DNA of 18,269 bases from an uncultured Marinilabiliaceae bacterium (GTDB lineage Bacteria; Bacteroidota; Bacteroidia; Bacteroidales; Marinilabiliaceae). The translations under genes and the position numbers were made by a program. Below are positions 7,542 to 16,142 of the stretch, piece by piece. The notes under the pieces are model-generated. The model was not told the origin of the DNA. It was given only the letters and a program-made list of their open reading frames with translations, and did not search any database. Numbering within the stretch: position 1 is the first letter of the stretch; the number at the start of each line of letters is the position of its first letter. Location: contig CAJONN010000012.1 of NCBI GenBank assembly GCA_905235955.1, forward strand, positions 1 to 18,269, written 5' to 3'.

Positions 7542-10500
7542 ATGAAACACCTAATAGTTGCCATAGTTATCGTCATATTCACTTGCATTGGCTCGTTGGC
7601 ACAGACATTCAACTTAGCTAAATATACCAATGTTTCTGGTTTGCCACAAAACTACGTTTATAGCATTGTGCAAGACAACAATGGTTTTGTGTGGATTGGT
7701 ATGGCTGAAGGCTTGTCAAAATACGACGGCCTAAAATTTATCAACTACACCACACGCGATTCGCTATCAGACAACTTTGTAAGCAAACTACTCATCGACA
7801 TTGACGGCGACCTATGGTGCGGACATGGCAACGGACAATTTAGTGCCTACAAAAACGGACATTTTCAGAAAATATATGTTGAAGAGGTGAATGCGCCAAT
7901 CAAAGATATGTGCCTCGACGACAAAGGCAACATTTGGGCAGTTGAGCAAAACAACGGCATCATCAAAATAGACCCTGACCACAATGTTCGGACCTTCTTC
8001 GACCGCGAAAAATTTGGTCGACGCATATATTACTCAATCAAAGCCATCAACTCAATGACACTCTTGGTGGGTACGTCAGACGGCACAATGATAGTGAAAT
8101 TTGATGTAGACGGCGAACTTAAAGAACCCGAAGAGGTATATGACTTGCCATCGAGCACAACAAACTGCATAGTGTCGACACAAGAGAAAAACGTATTCTT
8201 GATAGGCACCGACGAGGGCGAAATATATCGCTACTCAATAGAAAATGGCGCACAAAAACTTGAACGCAACCTTGAAAGCTGCTCTGCCGACGAAATAGCT
8301 TACGACATCAGAAGCATACACGAAGCAGGCAACGGCGACATATACATAGGCACATGGGGCAACGGCCTAAAAGAATGGAAATACATGCCCGACGACAAAG
8401 AATATGTTGAAATATTGTCGCTCAACGAGAAAAATGGTCTTGACAACAACTTCGTTTCAAGCATTATGTTCGACCGCGAAGGCATCTTCTGGTTTGGCAC
8501 ATACGGCGGCGGCGTAGTAGCATGGGTGAACAACTATTTTGCACAATATGACCTTGCCGAAATAGGCTTTCATAGGCACAAAGTAACATCGGCAGCCGTT
8601 GACGACAAAAATGTATGGATAGGCATGAACATGGGACTTATCAGAATGGATAAGCAGTGCGTTGAAAACTATGAATATTTCGACACATCTATGGGCTTGC
8701 CCAGTGGCACATCAATAACGTCAATATGCTTTGATCCAAAACGCGACGTGCAATATATTGGCACCGATATGGCAGGTATCTATATCAAGCGCGGACAAGA
8801 ACATAAATTCTATCGCCTACAATATGCTGAAGAGTCACGCACCAGCGAAATGGTAAACAGCATGGTAATTTCTGACGACAAGCTATACATAGCAAGTCAG
8901 GGTGGCTTCATCATCTATGACATCGAAACAGAAACAAGCTATTGCTACACCACCATCGATGGATTGCCTCACAACAATATCAACTTCGTCTATGCCGACC
9001 CAGAGGGACAAATATGGTTCGGACCCAAAGATAGTGGCATCACAACAATAACTGAAGATGGTAGCTTTGAAACACATCGTCTGTCAGACGTGCCAGTGAA
9101 TGTGGCAGGTATGGTGGTAGACGACCGCGAACGTATGTGGTTGGCCACAGTAAGCAACGGTGTGCTCTGTACCAGCAACGACTCAATAGTATCAATAAGC
9201 ACAGCCGACGGACTTGAGAAAAACTACTGCTACGGCATATCGATGGACGGCAACAAACGCATTTGGGTATACCATCAGCCCGGTCTTAGCTGCATCGACC
9301 TCAACACAGGCAACATACGTGCCTTCAACAACACCAACGGCTTAGGACTTGAATTCAACGGCGTATCAAAAGCAAAAAATGGCGACCTATGGTTTTCATC
9401 GACAACAAGCGTAGTGCATTACATCACTCGCTACGACAAACGTAGCGGTGTTGCACCAATCATCAACCTTACAAAGGTGTCAATATCAGGCAGAAAACAC
9501 AACATAGATGAAGAGATAGACCTTGCCTACCCTTATGATGGCAATGTTGCCAAATTTGAATTCGACTTTGTAGGCATCTGCATGAAAGACCCACAAAAAG
9601 TGCGCTACGAATATTGGCTACAGATGAACAGCAACGACAACGAACGCTGGATGCCACTTGGTACGCAAAACCACAAAGAGTTCGACTTCTTGCCCGATGG
9701 CGACTATGTGCTCTACGTCAGAGCCTTCAACAGCGATGGCGTAGTGTGCGACAAGCCACTTGCTATCAAAATACACATCGATGCACCATTCTGGAAGTCA
9801 ATATTCTTCCCACTGTTTATGCTATTCATTATCTTCGTGATAGTGAGGGTAATAACAAAATGGAGAGAGAAAAAACTACGCCAACGACAGAAAGAATTGG
9901 AAGCCGAAGTTGACAGACAAACAATAACACTACGTGAGCAAAAAAGTGAAATAGAGCGCAAAAACAAAGATGTGATGGACAGCATCAACTATGCTAAGCG
10001 CATACAAACAGCCATATTGCCATCAATCGATAGCTTGCAAGACTTCCCATTCCGCGACTCATTTATACTCTTTATGCCTCGCGACATTGTAAGTGGTGAC
10101 TTTTATTGGTTCAACCAATACGATAACAAAGTACTCCTCTGCTGTGGCGACTGTACAGGTCATGGCGTGCCGGGTGCCTTCATGACAATGATAGGCGTAT
10201 CGCTACTCAACGACTCAACACACTCTGAGGAAGAACGTCACCCATCGAACCTATTGAACCAACTTGATAAAGGCATAAAATCTACACTCAACAAAAACCA
10301 AAGCATTGAGACACAAGACGGTATGGACTGCGCAATATTTGAGTTCGACCTCGACACATTGCGATTGCGCTCAGCTGCTGCACGCCGCCCAATATACATA
10401 TTCAGTCGCGGACGCCTCACCGAAATAAAAGGCACACGACGTGGCGTTGGCGAACACCGCAACAGCAATGAATTTACTGAAACCGTAATACAACTTCGCA

Positions 10501-10724
10501 AAGGCGACACACTCTACCTATCGTCAGACGGCTTTGTAAGCCAATTTGACGGCTCTACTGAAGCAAAACCACCATATACAGCAGGTAGACTCAAACGCTT
10601 CCTCGAAACAATAGTAAACGAACCGATGGAGGAGCAAAAGAAGCGACTGACCGAAGAATTTATGCGATGGAAAGGCGATTGGGAACAAATAGACGACGTA
10701 ATAATAATAGGTATAAAAATATAA
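7542..10724 (+). CDS. Membrane sensor: periplasmic two-component-regulator propeller with cytoplasmic SpoIIE/PP2C phosphatase
   Basis: This 1060-residue protein should sense a periplasmic ligand and dephosphorylate a cytosolic Ser/Thr-phosphorylated partner. Residues 1-21 are a signal peptide or anchor ending LAQ. Residues of about 30-650 are Reg_prop blades, with repeats such as GLPQNYVYSIVQDNNGFVWIG, DREGIFWFGTYGGGV, GLPHNNINFVYADPEGQIWF and NGDLWFSSTTSVV. Residues of about 660-747 look like the Y_Y_Y domain. A single membrane helix is at about 752-769. A charged coiled coil (about 772-815) leads into KNKDVMDSINYAKRIQTAIL, a linker I know from SpoIIE-type phosphatases. The phosphatase domain (about 835-1060) keeps its metal ligands: D853 in SGDFYWF, D870 in GDCTGHG, D996 in SSDG and D1051/D1052. 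It should therefore be active. Most propeller sensors of this type end in a histidine kinase instead. The substrate (an anti-anti-sigma or STAS protein in the classical case) is not encoded in the window. The exporter genes start nine bases downstream. Confidence 0.9.
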   Translation: MKHLIVAIVIVIFTCIGSLAQTFNLAKYTNVSGLPQNYVYSIVQDNNGFVWIGMAEGLSKYDGLKFINYTTRDSLSDNFVSKLLIDIDGDLWCGHGNGQFSAYKNGHFQKIYVEEVNAPIKDMCLDDKGNIWAVEQNNGIIKIDPDHNVRTFFDREKFGRRIYYSIKAINSMTLLVGTSDGTMIVKFDVDGELKEPEEVYDLPSSTTNCIVSTQEKNVFLIGTDEGEIYRYSIENGAQKLERNLESCSADEIAYDIRSIHEAGNGDIYIGTWGNGLKEWKYMPDDKEYVEILSLNEKNGLDNNFVSSIMFDREGIFWFGTYGGGVVAWVNNYFAQYDLAEIGFHRHKVTSAAVDDKNVWIGMNMGLIRMDKQCVENYEYFDTSMGLPSGTSITSICFDPKRDVQYIGTDMAGIYIKRGQEHKFYRLQYAEESRTSEMVNSMVISDDKLYIASQGGFIIYDIETETSYCYTTIDGLPHNNINFVYADPEGQIWFGPKDSGITTITEDGSFETHRLSDVPVNVAGMVVDDRERMWLATVSNGVLCTSNDSIVSISTADGLEKNYCYGISMDGNKRIWVYHQPGLSCIDLNTGNIRAFNNTNGLGLEFNGVSKAKNGDLWFSSTTSVVHYITRYDKRSGVAPIINLTKVSISGRKHNIDEEIDLAYPYDGNVAKFEFDFVGICMKDPQKVRYEYWLQMNSNDNERWMPLGTQNHKEFDFLPDGDYVLYVRAFNSDGVVCDKPLAIKIHIDAPFWKSIFFPLFMLFIIFVIVRVITKWREKKLRQRQKELEAEVDRQTITLREQKSEIERKNKDVMDSINYAKRIQTAILPSIDSLQDFPFRDSFILFMPRDIVSGDFYWFNQYDNKVLLCCGDCTGHGVPGAFMTMIGVSLLNDSTHSEEERHPSNLLNQLDKGIKSTLNKNQSIETQDGMDCAIFEFDLDTLRLRSAAARRPIYIFSRGRLTEIKGTRRGVGEHRNSNEFTETVIQLRKGDTLYLSSDGFVSQFDGSTEAKPPYTAGRLKRFLETIVNEPMEEQKKRLTEEFMRWKGDWEQIDDVIIIGIKI

Positions 10725-10733
10725 AACAAGAGA

Positions 10734-11642
10734 ATGGCATTAATAGAGGCTACCAACATTGTAAAAGATTATGCAGGGCACAGAGCACTTGACAACCTAA
10801 ATATCAATGTTGAAGAAGGAACAATCTACGGACTGCTCGGACCAAATGGTGCTGGCAAAACAACATTTATTCGCATTCTGAATCAGATAACAATGCCCGA
10901 CAGTGGCGAAATACTGTTTGACGGGCACAAACTTTGTGCACAAGACATTGCCAACATCGGATATTTGCCAGAAGAGAGAGGACTCTATAAAAAAATGGCA
11001 GTGGGCGAACAAGCCATATTTTTAGCCCAACTCAAAGGTATGAGCAAAGCCGATGCAAAAGCCAAACTAAAAGTATGGTTTGAAAAATTTGGTATTGCCG
11101 ACTGGTGGCATCGCAAAGTAGAAGAATTATCGAAAGGCATGCAACAGAAAGTGCAATTCATCACCACAGTACTGCATCAGCCACGTCTTCTGATATTCGA
11201 CGAACCATTTAGTGGCTTCGACCCAATAAATGCAAACCTACTCAAAAACGAAATACTCGAACTGCGCAACAATGGCGCAACAGTGATATTTTCTACTCAC
11301 AACATGGCATCGGTAGAGGAGATATGCAACAACATTACACTCATCAACAAGTCGAAAGCCGTGTTGAGTGGCTCAGTGTGGGATGTAAAGCAGCAATACA
11401 AAGAAAACATGTTTAGCATTAAGTTTACTGGCGATGCTAACAACCTGCTCACCGACAACAAGATAGAGGTGCTCGAAAACGGACAAACACGCGATTATCA
11501 GACAGCTGTAATACGCTCAAAAGAGATAACATCGGCCAACGAACTGATACGCCACGTGCTTGAGAAGGTAGACATTGTTGGCTTTGAAGAAAAACTGCCA
11601 ACAATGAACGACATATTTATAAAAACAGTCACCAAACAATAA
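10734..11642 (+). CDS. ABC-2 type exporter ATP-binding protein (NatA-like)
   Basis: This 302-residue cytosolic ATPase powers the permease encoded next. Walker A is GPNGAGKTT (residues 36-44). The Q-loop region is followed by GYLPEERGLYKKM, a stretch typical of the NatA/DUF4162 branch. The signature is LSKGMQQ (132-138), Walker B is LLIFDEP followed by FSGFDP (152-163), and the switch histidine is H189 in FSTHN. The last 80 residues (VWDVKQQYKENMFSIKF onward) form the accessory C-terminal domain of this branch. The substrate is not known; NatAB relatives have been linked to sodium, antibiotic or lipid export. The gene starts nine bases after the sensor-phosphatase stop. It may be co-transcribed with that gene and is very likely co-transcribed with the permease 21 bases downstream. 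Confidence 0.93.
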   Translation: MALIEATNIVKDYAGHRALDNLNINVEEGTIYGLLGPNGAGKTTFIRILNQITMPDSGEILFDGHKLCAQDIANIGYLPEERGLYKKMAVGEQAIFLAQLKGMSKADAKAKLKVWFEKFGIADWWHRKVEELSKGMQQKVQFITTVLHQPRLLIFDEPFSGFDPINANLLKNEILELRNNGATVIFSTHNMASVEEICNNITLINKSKAVLSGSVWDVKQQYKENMFSIKFTGDANNLLTDNKIEVLENGQTRDYQTAVIRSKEITSANELIRHVLEKVDIVGFEEKLPTMNDIFIKTVTKQ

Positions 11643-11663
11643 AGCCACACTAACACTAAGAAA

Positions 11664-12965
11664 ATGAGCAAATTAGGACTTATAATACAGAGAGAATATA
11701 TCACCCGAGTACGCAAAAAAAGCTTCATCATCATATCGCTACTTGCACCGCTTGGCATAGTGCTATTGCTATTTTTGCCAGCACTCATCGAAATATTTGG
11801 CGGACAAACCGAAACATCTATTGCTGTAGTTGACCATACTGATTATTATGGCAAATTTTTGCAAACTGATAAAGTTGCATCGTTTAGCAATCTCTCGTCA
11901 GACATTGACGAAAGTGAACTACGCCAAATGTGCAACACCAACGACTTCGATGCTTATATGCTCATAGAAGGTTCGCCCAAATATAAAGATAGCGTCAAGA
12001 TATTTTCAAATTCAACGCTAACCATCGATTTGGTCAACAAGATAGAAGACGACTTGCGCGATGGCTTGCGCGAACGTTGTTTGGCAAACTATGGCGAACA
12101 TTCAGCACAACTCGATTCGCTCTTCAATGTGGTAAATGGACTGCATGCCAACGTTGCAACTATCAACATATCAGAAGATGGCACAGATAGCGAGAGTTCA
12201 GCAATAATGGGCTTTTTAGTCTCTTTTATTGTAATGTTTCTCATCTACACCTTTGTGCTTGTCAGTGGTTCGATGGTTATGTCGAGCGTAATGGAAGAGA
12301 AGAGCAGCAGAATAATAGAGGTATTGGTATCGTCGGTACGCCCATTTGACCTAATGATGGGCAAGATAATAGGTGTGGCACTCACTACACTCACGCAGTT
12401 TGCCATTTGGTTTATAATAGGCGGTGCAATATCAATTGTTGCGTCGATATTGGCACCAACTCCTGATGTAACAGAGCTTGCCAATGCAGCAGAGCAAGTT
12501 GACGAAAACATGATCAGCAAAGTATTCCAACTGCTTTCTGGCATCAACTTTATAGAGATATTGGTGATGTTTGTAATATTTTTCATTGGCGGATATTTGC
12601 TCTACGCAAGTTTCTTTGCTTGCATAGGTGCAGCCGTTGAAAACCAAAGCGAAGGACAACAGCTGATGCTTCCGCTCACAATGCTTATAATAATAGCCTT
12701 ATACATAGCTATTTATGCAGCCAAAGACCCTAACGGCACAATATCAATAGTTGCTTCGATGATACCATTTACATCGCCCATAGTTATGATGGCGCGCATA
12801 CCCTTTGGTGTGCCAATGTGGCAAATAGTGCTCTCTGTCATCATCTTGATAGGCTCGTTTGTATTGTCTACTTGGATGGCATCACGCATCTATCGTATTG
12901 GCATTCTGATGTATGGCAAAAAACCATCGCTAAAAGAGATGTGGAAGTGGTTTAAGCAATCATAA
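11664..12965 (+). CDS. ABC-2 type exporter permease (NatB-like)
   Basis: This is a 433-residue inner-membrane protein with the ABC2_membrane_3 plan. A first helix at about residues 21-43 (IIISLLAPLGIVLLLFLPAL) is followed by a large extracytoplasmic loop (about 45-175). Five more helices lie at about 178-202, 234-262, 293-320, 333-352 and 388-410. The cytosolic motif EEKSSRIIEVLVSS, near residue 210, is typical of NatB and related exporters. The N-terminal GLIIQREYITRVRKKSF also fits the family. The transported substrate cannot be read from the sequence. It follows its ATPase by 21 bases and precedes comF by 22. Confidence 0.92.
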   Translation: MSKLGLIIQREYITRVRKKSFIIISLLAPLGIVLLLFLPALIEIFGGQTETSIAVVDHTDYYGKFLQTDKVASFSNLSSDIDESELRQMCNTNDFDAYMLIEGSPKYKDSVKIFSNSTLTIDLVNKIEDDLRDGLRERCLANYGEHSAQLDSLFNVVNGLHANVATINISEDGTDSESSAIMGFLVSFIVMFLIYTFVLVSGSMVMSSVMEEKSSRIIEVLVSSVRPFDLMMGKIIGVALTTLTQFAIWFIIGGAISIVASILAPTPDVTELANAAEQVDENMISKVFQLLSGINFIEILVMFVIFFIGGYLLYASFFACIGAAVENQSEGQQLMLPLTMLIIIALYIAIYAAKDPNGTISIVASMIPFTSPIVMMARIPFGVPMWQIVLSVIILIGSFVLSTWMASRIYRIGILMYGKKPSLKEMWKWFKQS

Positions 12966-12987
12966 ACTTAAGGAATCAGACAGAGAT

Positions 12988-13704
12988 ATGTCGCTTCCGC
13001 TAATATTACAAGGCATAATGGCAGGGTTTGAGCATATTGCTTACCCTGCCCGATGCCAAATATGCGGTTATATGCTCAACGAAGGCGACAATGAATATGT
13101 ATGCTCTACGTGCATAAGCGAATTGCCTCGCACAGGTTTTGAGAAGTATAGGGGCAATGCTATTGAGCAGAAATTTTGGGGCAAACTGAAATTGCAGTCG
13201 GCTTTTTCGGGTTTCTATTTTAGGCAAGGCGAACGACTGCGCAAAATAATTCACTCCTTCAAATATTTGGGCAGAAAAGATGTGGCCATATATATGGGAC
13301 GCATACTTGGCGAAATGATGCAGCGAAGTGGTTTTGACAACGACTACGATTATTTGATACCAGTACCTCTTCATCCGTCAAAATATCGCCAACGAGGCTA
13401 CAACCAGACCACACAATTGGCGCTTGGCATAAGCGATGTAACAGGGCTCGATGTGCGTGAAGATGTGCTTTTCAGGGTAGAAAAAGGCATTTCGCAAACC
13501 AAAAAACATCGAGAACAACGTTGGCTATCGATACAAACTACCTACGAGTGCCGCAACGCTGAACGCTATGTTGGTGCAAGGCTTTTGCTTGTTGACGATG
13601 TATTAACTACGGGGTCAACTATTGAGGTATGTTGCAATGCGCTAAGTCAAATACCTGAGGTAGCGTTGGGAGCAGTTACGCTTGGAACTGCTGAGTCTCG
13701 TTGA
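12988..13704 (+). CDS. comF: ComF-family phosphoribosyltransferase-like protein
   Basis: This 238-residue protein has the two ComF parts. First is a zinc finger with C23, C26, C39 and C42 (CQICGYM, then CSTC). Second is a type I phosphoribosyltransferase fold ending in the PRPP loop LLLVDDVLTTGSTI near residues 197-210. The middle has the family stretch PVPLHPSKYRQRGYNQT followed by the conserved KKHREQRW region. In transformable bacteria ComF supports DNA uptake, and the family is widespread in species without known competence. The exporter permease lies 22 bases upstream, and there is no other competence gene in the window. Its 3' end overlaps the convergent E1-like gene by 29 bases. The family is certain, but the role in this organism is not. 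Confidence 0.92.
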   Translation: MSLPLILQGIMAGFEHIAYPARCQICGYMLNEGDNEYVCSTCISELPRTGFEKYRGNAIEQKFWGKLKLQSAFSGFYFRQGERLRKIIHSFKYLGRKDVAIYMGRILGEMMQRSGFDNDYDYLIPVPLHPSKYRQRGYNQTTQLALGISDVTGLDVREDVLFRVEKGISQTKKHREQRWLSIQTTYECRNAERYVGARLLLVDDVLTTGSTIEVCCNALSQIPEVALGAVTLGTAESR

Positions 13705-14326
13705 GCAACTCTTTGGCCGAAAAAATATCTCGTTCGGTTATCCACTTAGAAAATGAATTGGTGCATTCGTCAGCCCCTTCAACAATGGTAACAGAGGGCA
13801 GGCGCTTGGTGCGTGTAGTGCTTAGTTGCTGCTCAAAGGTGAGGCATAAAGCCGGATAGTCGTTGCCTTTGACAGCTTGTACACTCAAGCCATTGCGAAA
13901 ATATGTGGCGAAACTATTGAACAGTTTGAGCAAGTCGCTATTGGGGCGTTGTGTGCCGTTTTTGTCTTTCATATTCCAAAACACAAAAGCTATTGGCAGT
14001 TGTGCCGATGTGGCATCGAAGATGGCATCGAAAATGTGGCGTGCCGATGAGCAAACTACTATTTGTGGCGCATTGTTTTTTATAGCTATAGCCTTTTCGA
14101 TGGCGCTACTTATGGTATTACCAGCAATGCTCTGATTGGTGCGCAAGGTGTAGGCATTATCAGGAAAAGTGGCAACGTAGGCATCGGTGCTAATATACTT
14201 CGACAGAGCTACTTGCGCAAGTTCGCATCCATGCAAGGCTTCATCAGGGGTATTGGCGCAAACTCTGAGGTTTAACCTATAGTCAGTAAGTATTTGCTGC
14301 TTAAATTCTTCGAGCGATATTTTCAT
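13676..14326 (-). CDS. Truncated, probably non-catalytic E1/thiamine-enzyme-like protein
   Basis: This is a 216-residue cytosolic protein without signal or membrane segments. By recall, several stretches line up in order with the alpha half of Bacteroidota 2-oxoacid dehydrogenase E1 proteins. These are DYRLNLR at the start, ELAQVALSKYI (cf. EIAQ-A-AKYF), AGNTISSAIEKAIAIKNN (cf. AGQMPRLLGLAxASK), FDAIFDATSAQLPIAFVFWN (cf. FFEAINAAGVLQVPxVxSVWD) and VQAVKGNDYPALCLTFEQ (cf. YTVKGWDYPALxxTY). The thiamine-diphosphate/Mg motif expected before FDAIF (GDxxxxEG) is missing: the sequence reads VVCSSARHIFDAIF. Full-length relatives are usually several hundred residues longer. This looks like a pseudoenzyme or decaying remnant with an intact frame. 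The homology is weak and from memory. It starts five bases after the Nudix stop, at the end of the recJ operon. Confidence 0.55.
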   Translation of the reverse strand: MKISLEEFKQQILTDYRLNLRVCANTPDEALHGCELAQVALSKYISTDAYVATFPDNAYTLRTNQSIAGNTISSAIEKAIAIKNNAPQIVVCSSARHIFDAIFDATSAQLPIAFVFWNMKDKNGTQRPNSDLLKLFNSFATYFRNGLSVQAVKGNDYPALCLTFEQQLSTTRTKRLPSVTIVEGADECTNSFSKWITERDIFSAKELLNETQQFQA

Positions 14327-14331
14327 ATTTT

Positions 14332-14937
14332 CTATGCATTAAGAAATATATCTCGGAGCGAGAGATGCGCTTTGGGTGCAAGTGTTTTTAGTTGCTCAGG
14401 GCTCACCCATTTGGCTTCTGCTATGTCCTCTTCGGTTTGTGGAGTGGGCGTAGGTGTGCCATCTACCTTCATTCTGAACCAATGAGTTGTTTTGAGGCAA
14501 TATTGTCCGTCAGAGAGCTGATAGATGTGATAAGTATCGGCAAGTGGAGCAACAATGTGGGCATTGAGACCGGTCTCTTCAGCCACTTCACGTAGTGCAT
14601 TCTCTTCGTTGGTTTCGTTGTTTTCTCTTTTGCCTTTAGGCAAATCATACATACCTCGCCGATAGATAACCAATAGTTCGCTGTTGCCATTCTCTATTAG
14701 TCCGCCAGCAGCACTGATGAGCTTGAACGATTTTTGCACATCGCCTAATAAACTATAAATATCAGTTCTACAAATATTTAGCTCAATTGTATCATTAGAT
14801 TGCAAAAAGTTGCTTACGGCTTGAGCTATTTGCTCAGGCGTTGGGTTGACAGTGTAGTGTTGCAAAGCATCGGCACTAAGGTCGGCATTGCTTGCGAGGT
14901 GCATTATTTTTTCGCCAAAATATATGTTTAGTGTCAT
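14332..14937 (-). CDS. Nudix hydrolase with N-terminal extension
   Basis: This is a 201-residue protein. The Nudix box is complete: G-x5-E-x7-REV-x-EE-x-GL, at residues 102-124 (it begins GKRENNE and ends REVAEETGL). The enzyme should hydrolyse a nucleoside diphosphate linked to another group, but the substrate is not evident. LPKG just before the box and WVSPEQL after it are also usual for the family. About 85 residues precede the Nudix fold, with the pattern NIYFGEKIMHL then VSNFLQSNDTIELNI. They look like a conserved extra domain that I recognise only loosely in Bacteroidota homologues. I chose the ATG at 14937. The longer frame would begin at a TTG at 14973 and add 12 poorly supported residues. 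The following E1-like gene starts five bases after its stop. Confidence 0.88.
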   Translation of the reverse strand: MTLNIYFGEKIMHLASNADLSADALQHYTVNPTPEQIAQAVSNFLQSNDTIELNICRTDIYSLLGDVQKSFKLISAAGGLIENGNSELLVIYRRGMYDLPKGKRENNETNEENALREVAEETGLNAHIVAPLADTYHIYQLSDGQYCLKTTHWFRMKVDGTPTPTPQTEEDIAEAKWVSPEQLKTLAPKAHLSLRDIFLNA

Positions 14938-14994
14938 AGTATGCGTATTTTTTATATCGGCAGACTCCAACAATGATTGAGCGGAGCGACCCCA

Positions 14995-15012
14995 AAAAAA
15001 GAACTCGTCGCT
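14995..15012. repeat. 18-bp exact match to the right-end repeat, within the hisB-Nudix gap
   Basis: AAAAAAGAACTCGTCGCT here is identical to positions 18151-18168. Just before it, AGCGAC (14985-14990) is the reverse complement of the GTCGCT at 15007-15012, so the fragment can form a short hairpin. It lies between the hisB stop and the Nudix start. A chance 18-base match within 18 kb is improbable even with the A-run, so this is likely a fragment of the same dispersed element. Confidence 0.6.
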
Positions 15013-15023
15013 TAAACTCTTGG

Positions 15024-16127
15024 TCAGAGCATTCCCTTGGTCGATGGCAATTCGTATTTGTAAATATCTCTCTTTACAGCCATTTTGATGCTCTTAGCCA
15101 ATGCCTTGAAAATGCCTTCTATCTTGTGATGTTCATTATCGCCTTCAGCTTTTATGTTGAGATTCATACGAGCTGAGTCGCTAAGGCTTTTGAAGAAGTG
15201 CAAAAACATTTCGGTAGGCATATCGCCTATTTTTTCTCGCTTAAACTCAGCATCGTATACGAGCCAAGGCCTACCACCAAAGTCGAGCGCCACTTGACAG
15301 AGGCAGTCGTCCATAGGCAAGCAGAAGCCGTATCGCTCAATGCCACGTTTGTTGCCCAATGCCTTGAGCAGTGCTTCGCCAAGGGCGATGGCGGTATCTT
15401 CTATGGTGTGATGTTCGTCGACGTGCAAATCGCCTTTCACCTTTATGTTGAGGTCAGAACCTGAGTGCTTGCCTATTTGCTCTAGCATGTGGTCGAAAAA
15501 TCCTAAGCCTGTTTGTATGTCACATTTGCCTGTGCCGTCGAGGTTGAGGCTAATGTAGATATCGGTTTCTTTGGTAGTGCGTTGCACTGTAGCGGTGCGT
15601 TCGCCAGCAAAGAGTAGCTCGCTTATCATATCCCACGAGGCGCATGGACGACACTTGCTGATGCCAATAGAGTCAGTATTGGATGTGAGTAGCAAGCCGT
15701 TGCAGCCTAAGTTTTGTGCCAATTGCATGTCGGTAAGGCGGTCGCCAATAACATAGCTGTGCTCAAGGTCATAGTCGCCATTGGTGTATTGGGTGAGCAT
15801 GGCTATGCCGGGTTTGCGTGTTGGCAGATTATCTTCAGGGAACGATTTGTCGATGAGTATATTATCAAACGTAACACCTTCATTAGCAAACGTTTGCAGC
15901 ATTTTGCTCTGCACTGTATCAAAGTTTTTCTGCGGATAAGCATCGGTGCCAAGTCCGTCTTGATTGGTAACAATGACGAGCTCGAAGTCGAGATTTTTTT
16001 GTATGAAATATAGGTTGCGAATGACGCCGGGTATAAATTCGAGTTGGTCGAGTGTGTCGACTTGATAAGTTACGGGCGGTTCGGCTATGAGAGTGCCGTC
16101 GCGGTCGATAAAGAGGGCGCGTTTCAT
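15024..16127 (-). CDS. hisB: Bifunctional histidinol-phosphatase / imidazoleglycerol-phosphate dehydratase
   Basis: This 367-residue cytosolic enzyme catalyses two steps of histidine synthesis: dehydration of imidazoleglycerol phosphate and later dephosphorylation of histidinol phosphate. Residues 1 to about 165 are the HAD phosphatase, with D8 and D10 in [18 protein letters not shown] and GDRLTD. The zinc-binding cysteines of the E. coli phosphatase half are absent here (the loop reads [12 protein letters not shown]), which I recall as normal for Bacteroidota. Residues from about 183 are the dehydratase, with [22 protein letters not shown] and the second metal motif NEHHKIE. The ATG at 16127 gives the usual [13 protein letters not shown] start; a longer frame would begin at a TTG at 16139. 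It starts 15 bases after the recJ stop. No other his gene is in the window, so this hisB is separated from its pathway. Confidence 0.96.
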   Translation of the reverse strand: MKRALFIDRDGTLIAEPPVTYQVDTLDQLEFIPGVIRNLYFIQKNLDFELVIVTNQDGLGTDAYPQKNFDTVQSKMLQTFANEGVTFDNILIDKSFPEDNLPTRKPGIAMLTQYTNGDYDLEHSYVIGDRLTDMQLAQNLGCNGLLLTSNTDSIGISKCRPCASWDMISELLFAGERTATVQRTTKETDIYISLNLDGTGKCDIQTGLGFFDHMLEQIGKHSGSDLNIKVKGDLHVDEHHTIEDTAIALGEALLKALGNKRGIERYGFCLPMDDCLCQVALDFGGRPWLVYDAEFKREKIGDMPTEMFLHFFKSLSDSARMNLNIKAEGDNEHHKIEGIFKALAKSIKMAVKRDIYKYELPSTKGML

Positions 16128-16142
16128 ATTTTTGAGCAAAAA

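Noticed and set aside
12245..12586. 113-codon minus-strand open frame inside the permease gene
   Set aside because: It is antisense to conserved membrane segments; its hydrophobic look mirrors the gene on the other strand.
14938..14973. Longer Nudix start
   Set aside because: It is a TTG codon adding 12 residues without family support; the ATG at 14937 precedes a normal beta strand.
16128..16139. Longer hisB start
   Set aside because: It is a TTG codon, and the ATG at 16127 gives the usual family N-terminus.
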